This document shows positions 20,573 through 33,226 of a DNA stretch of 64,000 bases, in pieces. Origin of the DNA: Deroplatys truncata (lineage: Eukaryota > Arthropoda > Insecta > Mantodea > Mantidae); contig CM060978.1 in the NCBI GenBank assembly GCA_030765065.1, forward strand, positions 216,585,498 through 216,649,497. The letters run 5' to 3'. A program made the position numbers and the translations under genes. The first letter of the stretch is position 1, and each line of letters starts with the position of its first letter. The notes under the pieces were generated by a model. It saw nothing but the letters and a program-made list of their open reading frames with translations, searched no databases and was not told the origin of the DNA.

Positions 20573-22980
20573 GATTGGTGCCATGTTGGAATAGTTAAGG
20601 ACCTTCAAACGGATCTGATCACCCTTCGAATCTCTCCCCTTCCTCACAGGGGTCATTTTGGAAGCACAAAGAGCCCCTGTAACCTAAGTGCGGTGCTATG
20701 CTGCAGTTACTGGAGCCCCAACGTCCAGCTACTCCTAACAGTGTTGCTGGACAGATGAATGATAAATACAAAGTTACTAATCATATTTGTCACTTATATA
20801 CTGTCATCTAGTACTAAGATATGCAAAACAAAGCTGTCAACCTGAAGTCTATACAACGTTTCACTGTCAAGTTTCTTACGGAAGAGGGATAAAAGAGGCT
20901 GACATACTGAGTAGGTTAGGAATATGGTTTACTTTACAGTTTATTTATTATGGTTGCCATAGGATATTTTTATGAAAGGAGAACTTGAAGGAAAGCAGCC
21001 TGCAATTGCCAAGATTATTTCCATCGAGAAGTATATTTGGGTTGCTTACAACCTTATTTAAGTTTATCGCTATTTCAAAATAATTTAAATATTTTCCTAG
21101 ATAGGCACAATTCCATAATTAGCATATGATCATTTATTATAATCTGTAATACCGAGCAATCTTATCGAGATACATTCCACTCTGCCTTGCCGATGGAGGA
21201 AATTCACTAGACTCTTACTGAATATTCCTCATCTATTCAGATTCATTTTTCTGAAATATCCTATATTTGAACCAATGAAATCAGGACTGGAACGCTCAGT
21301 ATTTCGAAAACAATACAGTAATAGGTGACCCGTGCCCAATGCGAGTAGTTGCAGACACCCAGTTCTCTCTACCAAAACGGAGTCCTAAAATTGCGAACAA
21401 AAATGCATTTCTGTAGCAGAAAACCTCGCAGAGTATTAAGCATTTGTTGTTGTTGTAAGTTTCTAACAGTTTTTAACCCCTAAGGTGATACCACATGGCC
21501 AATACACTCATGACATGAATACCTAAAGTAGTTTGGGGACCTAAATCCTTACAATTTCCTGAAATTCGACCTAATAAGCGATGAAAAATCATGAATTAAA
21601 ACCTCAGCCAGGGTAATGAGCGTGAGAAGCAATATAACACCTTATAATACTGTGATGTCTCGTTTTCTCTGGCATTTATATTTTACAACCCTAGAGTATT
21701 TTATTTCTTACCAACGGTCATATCTGCGTAGTTTCTCAATATGATTTCAATGATTCGGGTATGAATTTCTTGTCTTTCTGAACATTTATACTTTAGGAAG
21801 AGAAGCATGCATAATCATGCTTAGCCGAGCTGAATATAAGGATATGTTTTTTGCTAATTCTTTGCGAACTTTCTCAGAAGTAGAATTGGTTTGGCTAACA
21901 TTTGGAACATTTGGTTAACTCGTGCCTTAAAACTACGTACTACATGTTCAGGCCTTAGAAAGAACGATTTCCTGGGTTGGCAATAACAAAGCCCAGTGGG
22001 AGAAATCCAGGAAACAATTGCCGGATTCCAACGATATTAGCTCACGATAACTTCTTCAGAGGAGACGGTAACTTCTGTGACTCAGGGTTCCAACACAACT
22101 TGTTTCGCAGGTTACCGAACTTCTGTTTTTCGCAACTTCTCAAGCACGTTCCGAATATTAACCTTTTGATGTAACGCTCTAGCAACTGTAAAATCAGATA
22201 AGAAGGATTTTAGATCCACGCAAACAAATTGTTACTGTAAGCATCAAAAAAGAAAGAACAGCTGTCACGACAGAGATGCGAGAGTTCGTATTTGGACTTC
22301 TGTATCATTTACATAATGTGGCATCTCCAGAACCACTCAACATCTTCGCAGCCACTGCTTCGAGAAACTAAGCACAAACTGTCTGTGAAAGAGCATCACG
22401 TTGCACACATTTATATAACATCGTGCTTCTTGTTATACCCCCGGATTTAAGCTGATTATTATTTATGGTTGTTTTAAGTCAAATGTCTTAATAACTATTG
22501 AATTTGAGACAGTAACTATGGTTATATATATGCCATATATACAATAATGTGAATTGTAATGTGAAATGGTATTAATAAGAAAAATACTTGTATAAATAGA
22601 AGTTAAGGCATAAGTTTTATGTATGTGCAAGTGTAGCTGGAGCTGTGGAATTCTTGTTAAAAGCCGACAAACATATCTTTGTGTTAGAATTAAGGCCCAG
22701 GCAAAAAGGACTTGTACGGGAAGGTCATAAAAGCCAGACCTTGAGTCTTTGTGAAATAGAAAAGGCGACAAGCGAACACAACATATTTTTGTAGAGAGGC
22801 CACATGTTTGCAAACGTAGAACAATAGCCGGGTAAGTCTTCTGGAAGGTTCCAAGCTGAACGAAGACAGACAATGAAATTTTAAGGAAGAATATGTTTAA
22901 AATCTTTAAGGGGAGAAATGTTAGTTCTAGCGTCTCCATCAGCCAGGGCGGTTGAGTATAAAGTACTGCGATGTGAATAA
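20573..22980. other. Unassigned interval
   Basis: No recognisable gene, TIR or repeat partner was seen in this 2.4-kb stretch. Short open frames (for example 20787-20975 and 21977-22174, plus; 22463-22987, minus) have compositions expected by chance in AT-rich DNA. Confidence 0.3.
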
Positions 22981-23059
22981 CATACATGTAAGCTCTCAGA
23001 AGCAGGCGATATTATTTACTTCTTATAATGTAGTAGGAACGGTGAAAGGTTATCGATAT

Positions 23060-23385
23060 AAAGGTCTATAGGAACGTGTGATAAATATTACAATTATTTC
23101 TAGAGCACGTATAAAATACTTAATTGCTCAGCGACCGCAAGTTTGGCTTACGAACAGGGTAGGGCTCGGACGTTCTACAGCTTCAACCAACTTAAGGAAC
23201 TGTGTAGATTATTACTAAGACAATCAATGCGTGTGCCATTAAAGCATAGTGTTCTTCAATAACTTGATCTATTGTTAGAGTTGTTACTTATTACCTCCCT
23301 TCCCGTATCACACCCTGCAAAGTTATACAAGCTCTACCAGAAACCTAAATAACAGCAGCCGTGGCAAGAAATATAAATAACACTT
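23060..23385 (+). mobile_element. LTR-like 3' border with leader motif
   Basis: A TATA-like TATAAAATAC (about 23110) and ATTAAA (about 23240) precede CGTATCACACCCTGCAAAG, which aligns with CGTATCACTCCCTGCAAAG at 58210-58228. About 30 bp later GCAGCCGTGGCAA follows, again as at 58 kb. This is the order expected for the end of an LTR followed by the start of the internal region. The left border is unknown and no gag or pol is found downstream. Confidence 0.35.
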
Positions 23386-24066
23386 TAAGAGTAACAACTA
23401 AAACATCGGATATTTAACAACATTACCATAGTTCATATATTAAATCATATATTAATATGTCGGACATACTGCGAGTTATGCTCTCCCTCCACGAGTATAC
23501 CGCAAGTTCTCTAATTTCTGTATCCAAATAACCATTCCTGCAGAGATAAATTCATGGAATTCATGTTGATAAATGGCAACAATGGCTCAATAAAAAGAAA
23601 TATATTTGTCGTGATATAACAGTTTCCTTAAATGTGAAGTATTCTTCTCTGATTATATACTAACACAATTTGTTCCTGGTCCCGGCAGATTTGGTACATA
23701 CTTCCGAAGATTTCATATTATCTCAGAAAAGGATCTCAATTCCCTTGTACAAATGAAGAAGCAGCAGCTTCGTCTGAGGTAAGCATGTCGTCTGGTTAAA
23801 CTAGTTATGATTTACTTTTCGTAATGATTTTCAAGAATCAGACTGACGCAGGTTCGTGTAGCAGTCCCTCTGGAGTCCCCCCATGTCCTAAAAGCCAGGA
23901 GTTTTTTAAGGTGCACTCCTGCTACCTCAGCAACCCTTCACCTCTTGGGCGAATGTCCTAACCCGAACCAGTAGAATTCGCGCACTGTTTCTAAGTTGAA
24001 AAAAACCCGACGCTGCGCCTAGTAACGACAGAGTGCTTGGACATAGGTACGTTCTGCGTGTCCGCC

Positions 24067-24930
24067 TTTTTACTTTCCCTACTACGTATAGTAAGTAAGG
24101 GAAGTATTGTATTCCACTCAAAAATTCGATACCGAGATTTCACCGGAAATATATGTTTTGAGGCCCCCTGAATCCAAAAAAAAACATTTTTGGAAGCACG
24201 TCCGTGTGTGTCTGTGTGTGTGTGTCTGTGAACAGCATAACTCAGAAACGAACAGTCGGATAACACCAAACTTGTTATTTAGGTTCAGTATCTTCCAGAG
24301 ATGCAAAACGACAGTTTTAAAGAAAATCCCCCCACCCCAGATTACCCTTTACATGGAACATTTTTAGAAAATTTTAATTTTCTAAAAATGGCTCTAACAA
24401 TTTTGATTAAAATATCATATATTTAAAATATTTTCATGACAAATAAAATGTATATCTTGAATTTTTTTGGAATGTCTCCAAAAGCATTCTTCATTGTGAA
24501 CAACTTTTGCATAACTGACAAACCATGAGAGAGATAGACAAAATTTTACTACACAAAAAATGTAGATCGCGTTAAAATACACAACTTATGTCATATACAT
24601 TTTTTTTGTTGAGTGAACCATTTTCAAGATATTCCTTGTTATTCCCTTAAATTTTCCAATACCTATACTTTATTCAAATGGGAATTCATTATTCATTTTT
24701 TTTGTCCTGGTAATGCAAAGAGAATGGAATGCGCCACACAGCAACCAGCTCTTAAAATATTTGACTGCCGCTTAAAACCTACCAATTCCCCTTGCATCTA
24801 CAAGAAAATTATCAATAAGATTAACATTTAGATATCTCCATTAACATGAAGCATATGGAGAATCAGCGTTTGTAAAAATAGTTTGCACAAGAGTAGAGAA
24901 AGTCATGTGAGTGTAACACATCAGATTTTT
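24067..24930 (+). repeat. HLR copy 9
   Basis: A full-length young copy, TTTTTACTTTCCCTACTACG to CACATCAGATTTTT, with a (GT)n array at about 24203-24232. The 12-bp motif recurs inverted about 30 bp before the right end. Confidence 0.92.
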
Positions 24931-25281
24931 AACTTTTATGGTGGAATAATTTCCAACGATACTGAGCTAAGAACAATGCTACAAAATTAATAAAGTAAAT
25001 CCATGCATCGTGAGACAATATATTAGTCGACAACAGATAATTTCCTCTCTTGTGTAGTTCGTTAAATTAACATTTTAATTTTGTTAATGAATTCTCCTAC
25101 ACCACCCGAATAATTTCTCTTAGAGATGCCACAACTACTGTTAAATATGGGGCAGATAGGGCTTATTATGTAGCAGTATTAAACGGTAAACAATAAACTT
25201 AAGTATATTATGTACTAATTTGTGGCAAAATGAGTGTAACATCCGAAAATGGTCAAAGTAGTTATGAATTGCGTTTTTGTT

Positions 25282-25332
25282 AAATAACTGGTTGCCATTT
25301 AACTTACACTGCATTTGGATGCGCACTATGAA
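25282..25332 (+). repeat. Short repeated block, copy 1 of 2
   Basis: GTTGCCATTTAACTTACACT and GGATGCGCACTATGAATAA recur at 27028-27075 in the same orientation with two differences. The flanking DNA does not match. Confidence 0.6.
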
Positions 25333-25837
25333 TAAACAATTATTTTTGACTAAATCAGTAAATCAGTAAATAGTCTTTAGAGTTTCTTTTAAGGTATTAA
25401 ATATGTTCTCAAATTGTGATATTTGTGAATGAACCTATTATACACTTCCTGCAATAATAACCGCAAGTTCTATTCAAAAAAATATTTTCCTGTCTTAAAG
25501 CAAATAGTCTTTTGAATTGAATCTTATGATAAAATGTTAAATAATTAGATACTTAAGTTTGAATAAAGATTTAAAAAAGCAAAAATGGTTAATGCTACAA
25601 AAGTTATTTATTACCAATTCCATAATTCAGCGAGATTTACATTTTTCCGGCGGTAAGTTTTCTTCTATCCCATGTCGTTCTCCATTTATGCAGAATTGTA
25701 TAACATTGAATCATAATTAACATGATTTTCAGACTGTTCATTGAAAGTTTAGCATATATTCTCTTGTCCACATATGAAGTAATTGGTATTTTATTTCAGC
25801 CGTATTTGAGAGAGTAAAAACAACGAACATTTTCCCA

Positions 25838-26076
25838 GGTACAAGGTTCCTTGAGGAGGATTTCGTCATAACCTTCTATGTTGCATCCTTGAAAGACTGT
25901 TCTTCAATAGGAGGTTGTTATTGTTGTTCACACACACACACACACCACAGACTTTTATCTAAAACTTCTGTTTTTGGATTCAAGGTGCTTGATAACATGT
26001 ACTATTTCTCGTGAAATCTCGATAGCTGGAATGCACTACCTTCTCTACCTAGAGATACGTGGTATATGAAGTAAAA
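25838..26076 (-). repeat. HLR copy 10 (very old fragment)
   Basis: The blocks for GGTTCCTTGAGGAGGATTTC, the (CA)n array at 25929-25945, TTTTGGATTCAAGG and TCGTGAAATCTCGATAG follow HLR minus-strand order but are strongly diverged. Only the 5' third of the repeat is present. Confidence 0.55.
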
Positions 26077-27439
26077 TGAGCTTCAATTGGATTTTGGCAC
26101 GCAAACTTATGGTTCAGAACCTAATATTTTATTCCCAGAACACACAGTTTGACAGAAGCAGGTGTATGAACTTAGCTGTGCAAAAGGACGATTGTTTCCC
26201 GAACTCTAATGCTATAATTTAAAAGCAGCAAACAACTAAACGCGCAAAAACCGTTGATATATTATACGAGGAAGATTTTATTGCAATATATTTCTTAAGC
26301 GTAAAACCGTCGCTGTAAAGATGGATTACACCTGTCTCGGTAGAAACAAACCACTCCAGAGCTTCTATTTTGCATCTGTTTCATCACTCCGTGAAAGTTA
26401 TATCACGTAACGTTCTCTATTCCACAGAGAATGACAAGCCCATTTTCAGGCACAAATTTTCGGAGATGTATCTTTCAATCTTTATGGAAACGAATAGCAA
26501 AGCTTTCGTAAGACGAGCGATAGAAAAACAAAAACGGTATTTGCTAAGGGATAAGTGGGGAAGATCGTTTTTATCATGAGTCTGTTTATAGCTTTTGCCA
26601 CATTTATGTTGTGGAGTTCATGTTAAAATGTTCGTGATTCTCCCACCTTATTGATGTATTGGTGAAACACATTTTAACCGAAGACTCTATACTTTCGTCA
26701 TTACTTTAATTACTTTAATCGTTTCATTGGCGACCACCTGAAGAACGTATAAGAGTGTCATTATGGCCGATGATTTGTAAGCCTCCAAAACGATTAGCCC
26801 ATAAACGATTATGAATCCCAGAGAAAGCTTCCATTCTCTAATAACTTCTTCTTCTTCATTCACGGGCTAAGTCTTTTGACTGCTTCTACTTCAGATCATT
26901 GCTTCCTGCGTCCTTCCACATCTATTCTCCTCCTTGTCTATGATGCATTACGTATTTTGGAAGTCATTTGTTGTTCACCCTAAAAACCGCTTCTGCTGAT
27001 ATGTTTATATTTCAACTATTATTACAATAGTTGCCATTTAACTTACACTGCGTTCGGATGCGCACTATGAATAATTCTAATATAATACTATATAATTCTT
27101 TCTTTGGAATACTTTCCTGCTCTAGGCGTAATTTATAAAAGCCAACTCTTTTCTCTCCCCATGGATGCTTTTTTGCGCTCTCTGGGAATGCTGATACTTG
27201 CAACGGCGATTCAAAATTTAAAACTCCGATCTCTGATACTCACCGAATTTTCTGTACTTATCGTTTTGTTTCATAGTTATTCTACAAATAATGACACAGA
27301 AGCTTATTCTTCGCTGGAAATAATACCCATACAAACGCTATTCCAGGCACACAAGGTCCTGAAGCATGCTGGAATACAGTCAACTGTTAATAAGGCAGGT
27401 GATTGCATGAAAGTCCTAATTTTTATATGCATTAAAGTA
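26077..27439. other. Unassigned interval
   Basis: Mostly featureless AT-rich sequence. Around 26845-26955 the minus strand ends in a short GAA run after a CGRRK-type basic stretch, possibly a LINE 3' remnant. The second copy of a 48-bp repeated block is at 27028-27075. A 125-codon frame at 27104-27481 runs into a SINE and is not recognised. Confidence 0.3.
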
Positions 27440-27947
27440 AAGGTAAAGTACACATTACGAAGGGGTTCCAAAACAGGGTGAACCTGCAAGCCGCTACGGC
27501 TCTTTCTGCTTTTAACTGCCCCCTGGGAGGAATGGAGGGATGACAGGAGTGACCCGAAGATACGATGACGACGGGAGCAAGTGACGGGGAGATAGAACGT
27601 ACCCGACCGCAACCGCGTGCCCCTAGCCCCCTGCAGTCTGTCCTGGTGGGGTCCACTTCGGAGGCAGGTCTCGACTGGACAGTCTGACCGATGCTTGGAA
27701 AGAAACCTCTACAAAGCATACATTCAGCGCCCAGCCAACCAGTTGAACACCGTCGCCTGATCCTACAACCCTGAAACAGTGGCATGAAGGAGATGATGGG
27801 CACAGGAAAGTTGTGGTAGAAGAGGAACCACCCCGGCATGCGCCTGCCGACCCGGGGAAACCAATGGGTTAGAGTGGGCTGTCGCCGGGGATCGAACCCT
27901 GAACCTCCCGAATGCGAGTCCACGCGTTACCGTGGCGTCACCTCAAT
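27440..27947 (-). repeat. tRNA-derived SINE, type 3, long copy
   Basis: The minus-strand head carries the B-box GGTTCAGGGTTCGATCCC (about 27888-27905) and the same GCATTCGGGAGGTTCAG stretch as the copy at 1-374. The GC-rich body continues for about 500 bp. A 163-codon frame across the body is a by-product of high GC content. Confidence 0.65.
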
Positions 27948-28513
27948 CGGCTGTTTGCATTAGTTCATGAGGTAGGAAAGAACGATCAATTGACACTTCG
28001 AATGTATTGCTTAAAGTACTGGAAAATTTAACCCAACAATGGTAAATATCTCGGAGTTGGTTAAGGTTACGAAACGTTTTATTTCAGTTAATATGTATAC
28101 CTTAATAAGGCCTATATTTTCTTCTTTAGGTTTTTGTCTTATTCTTTCACAGTTACAGTAATACCAATTACATTAACTCTCAGAGTTATGACATTCTTCC
28201 ATACTGTTTTGGAATCGCATTTTACGCAAAACTCGACTTTTTTGTATATTGACTGAAGTGCCCTAATAATGTTTCCTGATAAACCCTTCAGCCGTAATTT
28301 CACCCAGAATGCTTGCCTTTCCTCACAGTGTAACGCTTTACGAAAATCTATAAAAGCACATGTAGTTTTCCTCTCTTTTTCCGGGTTTTTTCACTGTAAT
28401 ACTATCTAATATAAATATATTGTCTACCGTACTGCGTTTCTCCCTGAACCCCGCTTGAAATACCCACAATTTCTCGTTTTCGTTGACCCATTGTCTCAGT
28501 CGCTCATATATAA

Positions 28514-29523
28514 CACTAGTCTGCATTTTCAAGCTTTTTGTCAGATGATTTCTTAAAAGTAGGTGTTCTTGAATCAAGTTTTTATGCTGATTCTCGAAAT
28601 AGCTTCCGTTTTTTTCTATCACGTCAGGTTTTTACACAAAATAAGAAGTAGTGTTTTGACAATTTTACTAATGAGCGTAGAAAAGTATTGAAATACCATT
28701 TCACACAAGGTAAGTTTTTATTCAAGAAACATTTTAAGAATACTCTCAACAACTCCACTAATTTATTTCATGACTACATTTTAACAAAACAAGAAGCCAA
28801 AGTGTTTCGTTTAATTTTTTTCAAACTTTATCTTCTTTGACTTCCTTGCAGATCCTTGAAGATGACTGTCCCTCCTCAACATCCAACAGTAGTCGGCCAT
28901 CATAGTTTCATTCCATCTCCCCTGGTACCTCCTCTCCATTTCCTTAATATCTTGGTGAAAACGTTCACCCTGCTCTTCACTATAATGTCCCAGATTTTCT
29001 GGAAAGTAGTCGATATGTGAATGCAGAAAATGCACCTTTACACTCCTGTTACAACCCATCTTCTTGAAATTTTCCAACATAGTTTCGACAATGGCCTTAT
29101 AATTAGGATCTTTGTTATTGCCTAAAAGTTTGCAGTAACTGATCGGAAGGCAGTCCATACTTCTATTTCTCTCTCATTCATTGTCTTCTCAAAATCTTCA
29201 TCCTTCATCAATTTCTTTATTTGAGGACGACCAAAAATTCCATCCTTTAATTTGTCTTGTGTAATGAAGGGAAATTTCTTGGAAAGGTACTTGAAGCAGG
29301 GTCCATCCTGTGGTCGAGCCCTTACAAATTGCTTCATCAAGCCCAATTTTATGTGTAGTGGCGGAAGCAATATTTTTATATCTCTATATCTTTGAAGTGA
29401 CATTGTGAAAAAACTGTACGTGAGAGAAAAAAAAACAACTAAAAGCAGTTCTGAAATCAGCATATAAAAGTGAGTCAGAATCACATATCAGTTTTCAGTC
29501 ATCCGATATCATGCAGACTAGTG
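28514..29523 (-). mobile_element. CACT-TIR element, short copy 2, nested in LINE
   Basis: CACTAGTCTGCAT at the left and ATGCAGACTAGTG at the right are perfect 13-bp inverted repeats, with TAA on both sides (28511-28513 and 29524-29526). The flanks are two parts of one LINE reading frame. Removing the element and one TAA leaves codons for CCKIIYERLRQ without a frameshift. At 1010 bp it is a probable internal-deletion form of the 2.3-kb element type, keeping only the 3' part of the gene. Confidence 0.85.
28811..29415 (-). pseudogene. C-terminal part of conserved arthropod protein of unknown function
   Basis: The minus strand gives LPPLHIKLGLMKQFV, a GIFGRPQIKKLMKDEDF stretch, then after one frameshift near 29140 LGNNKDPNYKAIV, HFLHSHIDYFPENLG, GERFHQDIKEMERRYQG and MMADYCWMLRRD, ending in a lysine-rich tail and stop at 28811. 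This is the best-preserved copy of the C-terminal half in the window. Conserved His, Asp and Glu residues in the HFLHSHxDxFPENLG and ERFHQD blocks could be functional, but no catalytic role is established. N-terminal domains are absent. Confidence 0.7.
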
Positions 29524-30865
29524 TAATCTTACAGCAAATTTTACTCATTACTGGAAGAAGCGCTACCTCCTGTAATTGTCCGGAAGTTTTGTGCTTCTGT
29601 TTTTATATATTGAACATACAATTGTCGTCGTCCATTCCTGTGAAAATGTGCCTCCCCTTAAAAATTTTGTTCAATACTTTTAGCGCCAAACTTTTAAAGA
29701 TCTTGATTTTCATCCCCTCCTTAAATAGTTCAGCTGGTTTGCTATCTTTTAAACTCTTCATTGCCTGAATTACTTTCCGCATAGTTATATTGTTATCTAA
29801 GTTTTCGATTTTTGGCGCTCCTAGTAATTGGATTTCAGTCAGTATCGCCCCCTCCCAATTCCTCCCAACGCCAAAATTTTCCTGAAAATGGCTTTTTTAT
29901 TGCCCTGGTGTCATACAATTGTGCACAAGAGGACTCTTTCTAACCTTCTCAGAGTCCTCCACACAATAGCTTCCTGACACTGATATCATCTCCGAAATTT
30001 CCCCTACTATTTTCTGTCTCCATTCCTCCTTCTTACTGACTAATTACTCCTTGTATGTTTTTCTTAACAAAACGAAAATTTTTCCGTCTTTCTTCTGCCC
30101 CTTTCCTCCTAAAGACTTTGAGAACCCGGCCGATTGCCCTTTTACCTTTCTTGCATTCTCTGCTACACCAGTCACCCTAGGTAGAAAATGTGTTTCTCCC
30201 ACATTTTATTTTCATATTATTTTTAGCATCCCATATTGGAGGGATAAATTGGTTGTACAGTATTTCTGGGATCTTCAGTGTTATCCAGAATTTCTCTCAA
30301 GTTTTCTCTATATGTCTCCCCTTCCCCTTCCCTCCATTGATATCGTATTCTTAGTCGGCCTTGCCTTCAGTATTACCAACCCCCGGGACGTTCTCTCTTT
30401 CTTTTTCTACTGGGATACGTAAACCTAAAGGAAAATGGCAAGAGACGACCCTGTCCCCTACCCAGAAATCTCTAACTAATCGTATAGTTTCTGAGCTGCA
30501 GAAATTATACCATTTGCCTTTATAAATGCCAGTTCACCCTGTAAATCTTGACCATACGTGACATTGAGAATTTCTAAGTCTAGGGCATCTCAAAGCAGCT
30601 CTCTTCTTCGGATTAATTACTTTATCTTCGCTCATACTACACGCTAGCACTTTCCCCTGTGTCCGAAAGAGATGTTTTCGCTCCCTATCCTGGCATTGAA
30701 ATCCACTAATATAATGATCATTGTGCTGGAATGCATTTCCTGTAAATCCGTCATCTTTTCTGTTAAATCGTCAAAGAATGTCAGACTCAATATTTGGATG
30801 CGGTTGGCGCGTTATAAACAGAAATAATTATGAACTCTGTATAAAGGACATCCTAATAAGGTTCT

Positions 30866-31654
30866 AAACCGCACCTGAAAATATCACGACAATTACAAGC
30901 ATTAATCAAATTTGGATTTATACATTAATCTAGTCTTCTATACTGTGAGGTATTGAGGATTAATAATGTTTAGGAACTTGATATAAAATAATTACCACCA
31001 TTATTTTCTTTTTATTGGCTCTTAACTTTCCCTTTGGTAATTAAGGCAAAGATTCGGCGAGAAAATGAAAATGCGCAATTTTGTCCTTTGAAATTTTACC
31101 ATACAAGAAGAAATCTAGGCGTTTATAAATATATCTTAGGAGTTTTACGTTATACAACCCAATAACAGGCATGAATTTACTGTAATATCTGTTTTATTGC
31201 ACTTTAAATTTTCAATAATTTATATTTACTGAAATTCTACTGACGAAATTTGTGGAGTAACTAATCTAAATTTTTCACATTTGTTGAGGGAGCTTAATTT
31301 TTTCAGTCGAATAAATGTCTAGGCATAAAGAAAACAAGTTATTATTACAAGAAATGTTTAAATAACGATCTGTCTCCTTTCAACCTTTATACGAGTAGGT
31401 TAGGAACTCTGTATACAGCAGATTCACGCCAATGACATTTTTGTGTGATTCTGTTACAAATATTCTACGAGATATCTTAATTTCAATTTACAATTATACT
31501 GTATTGGATTTACACCAGTAATTGTAAATTCAGAACACGGAGGAAAGATGAGACGATCATTGATAATGGAGCTAAGTGATTTTAATCCACAAGCATAGAC
31601 AGCTTTGTAATAATTTGTTATAATTACGGAATATTTCTAGTGTATAGCTTTTAA
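30866..31654. other. Unassigned interval
   Basis: AT-rich, with no frame or repeat I can support. Confidence 0.3.
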
Positions 31655-31987
31655 ATGCCAGCTATGGTAGTACAGTCCTTTGTTACGGAAGTGAGAATTG
31701 GACCGTAAGCAGACAGGACAAAAGAAGAATTGAAATTTCGGAAATGAAGTTCCTCAGACCACTGGCCGGACATAAGTTAATAGATCAGAAGAGAAATGTA
31801 GAAATAAGAGAGGAACTGCAAATACATATATATATATATAACCTAATAGAGCATATAGTTCAATTAAGAACAGATTCCCGAAAATCATATTTAAACTATG
31901 ATCCCCAAGGTTACAGAAACAGAGGTTGACCGTTTTTAAGATGGCAAGACCAATTCTTGAAGTCGGAACAGGCCCGATGGTCTAATC
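31655..31987 (+). pseudogene. LINE relic, C-terminal end of ORF2 with (GAA)n tail
   Basis: The plus strand encodes VLCYGSENWTVSRQDKRRIE, EMKFLRPLAGHKLIDQKRN and, after small lesions, PQGYRNRG and GRPFLRWQDQF in successive frames. This is the standard order of the insect LINE ORF2 C-terminus. A GAAGAAGAAG tail at about 31973-31984 marks the 3' end. An (AT)n run at about 31819-31838 expands the coding part. Only the last 330 bp of the element is present, a typical 5' truncation. Confidence 0.75.
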
Positions 31988-32104
31988 CTTGTTGAAGAAG
32001 AAGTTTTTAAATAGAGTAGAAAAGTTACCACTTACAAGTTTTGAGTGACAAAGTCTGTTTAACAGTATGGACCAGAATCTTCTAAAAGCGTCATTGGCAT
32101 ACTA

Positions 32105-32472
32105 ATCTTATCTTTCTTTCTTTCTCTGTTTAACCTCCGCTTATGTGGGACTTACACCCCCCAGGGGTCAGAGGCCCGTTGAGGAGGAGCAGACACTCAT
32201 GGAGCAGACAGAAGATCCAGGTTGGGTGATCAGCCAGATGCCTGGTATGGGATGAAGGAAGTAGATGAAACGAAATGATGGTGAAATGGATGCAAGGAAA
32301 GGTGATGATGGAGCAGTTGGTGGAATGAATGGCGGGGGAAACCGGAGAACCCGGAGAAACCCACCCAGACGCCGCTTCGTCCACCACAAATTCCACATGC
32401 GGGTCCCTGGGATTGATCGCGGGCCGCCTCGGTGAGAGGCGAGCGGTCTAACCACTCGGCCACGGCGCCGCC
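32105..32472 (-). repeat. tRNA-derived SINE, type 4
   Basis: The minus-strand head GCCGTGGCCGAGTGGTTAGA is a good tRNA-Ser/Leu-like A-box region (about 32443-32464), with a B-box-like CGCGATCAATCCCAGG downstream. The body includes GGTTTCTCCGGGTTCTCCGG. The tail is (GAAA)n, seen as TCTTTCTTTC at 32108-32120. Several long minus-strand frames here result only from GC content. Confidence 0.7.
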
Positions 32473-33226
32473 CTAATCTTATCTAATGAAGTCAGATGTT
32501 CCATTTTAAGAAATGTAATTCGGCTATAACATTTTCTTTCTGAAATTAATACAAACCAATGCACCAAGTTTATGAATCTTTATCTACACTTCCAATAGAA
32601 CGTTTCGTTTTGATGATTCATTGAAAAAAAAATACCATTTGATATCGAGAATTTCAGAGATGTTATTGAATAACAACCAGTAAATCAATGTCATACAACA
32701 AGTACAAGACAGTCTTTGTTATCTGTCCTCTGACATACAAAGTGAGAGTATTCTGTCTCCTGCGATAATCGCTGTAATTATTTTATGTGCAACTGCTCCA
32801 GGCCATCACGCACAGAGCTAACGTTAACTGCAAGTACTGATTGTCCGTGCTCGTCACTTACATAGCGACTCCACGTATTTCTGCTGTTTCGTATACTCGT
32901 ACGTACACATCGAAGACATTGGTCTCTCTAATGTGCCCCCGAAATGTCTATCTCTCAAAGTCGTAATTAAAAATATATGAAAATGCTTTAAACTAAAAAT
33001 TAACTATTTTAACAATTTTTAACATTTTATGTTAATAAATTTTTGAATTATTACAAACTATCCAACTAATTTAATGAGCTCCAAAATGAGCTGATAAATA
33101 TCCTCATACGAGTATATACATTTAAAAACCAAAAGTGCTTTTAAAACTCTGTTCGTTTATAATTTATTTTATTTTTGTTAAACCGGCATCTTATTATTAC
33201 AGCCAAGCGCTAATAAGGTGGCAATA
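32473..33226. other. Unassigned interval
   Basis: AT-rich. No gene or repeat partner was seen. Confidence 0.3.

Larger units (their letters stand above)
28190..30865 (-). pseudogene. LINE relic: endonuclease and N-terminal reverse transcriptase, split by a TIR element
   Basis: Reading down the minus strand, 30865-30580 encodes an AP-endonuclease-like end with FIIISVYNAP, a VDFNARIG block (about 30686-30712) and EDKVINPK. The linker follows, with ENLRE and VQPIYPSNMGC-type sequence (about 30220-30300). Then comes the reverse-transcriptase N-terminus: ILTEIQLLGAPKIENL, KSLKDSKPAELFKEG, LPVMSKICCKI (to 29527). It resumes after the inserted element at YERLRQWVNENEKLW, FQAGFREKRSTVDN and GLSGNIIRALQSIY. 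It stops before the catalytic YADD region. Many stops and frameshifts make it inactive. The 3' half is missing, unlike a normal 5' truncation. Confidence 0.75.

Noticed and set aside
22463-22987. 174-codon minus-strand open frame
   Set aside because: Rich in Ile, Tyr, Leu, His and Thr as expected from AT-rich DNA, with no recognisable motif, and unsupported by repeats or neighbours.
27432-27923. 163-codon minus-strand open frame
   Set aside because: Lies wholly in a GC-rich SINE copy; the composition reflects base content and other copies do not keep the frame.
32440-32472. Apparent tRNA-Ser/Leu 5' half
   Set aside because: It is followed by a SINE body and (GAAA)n tail; no complete tRNA fold.
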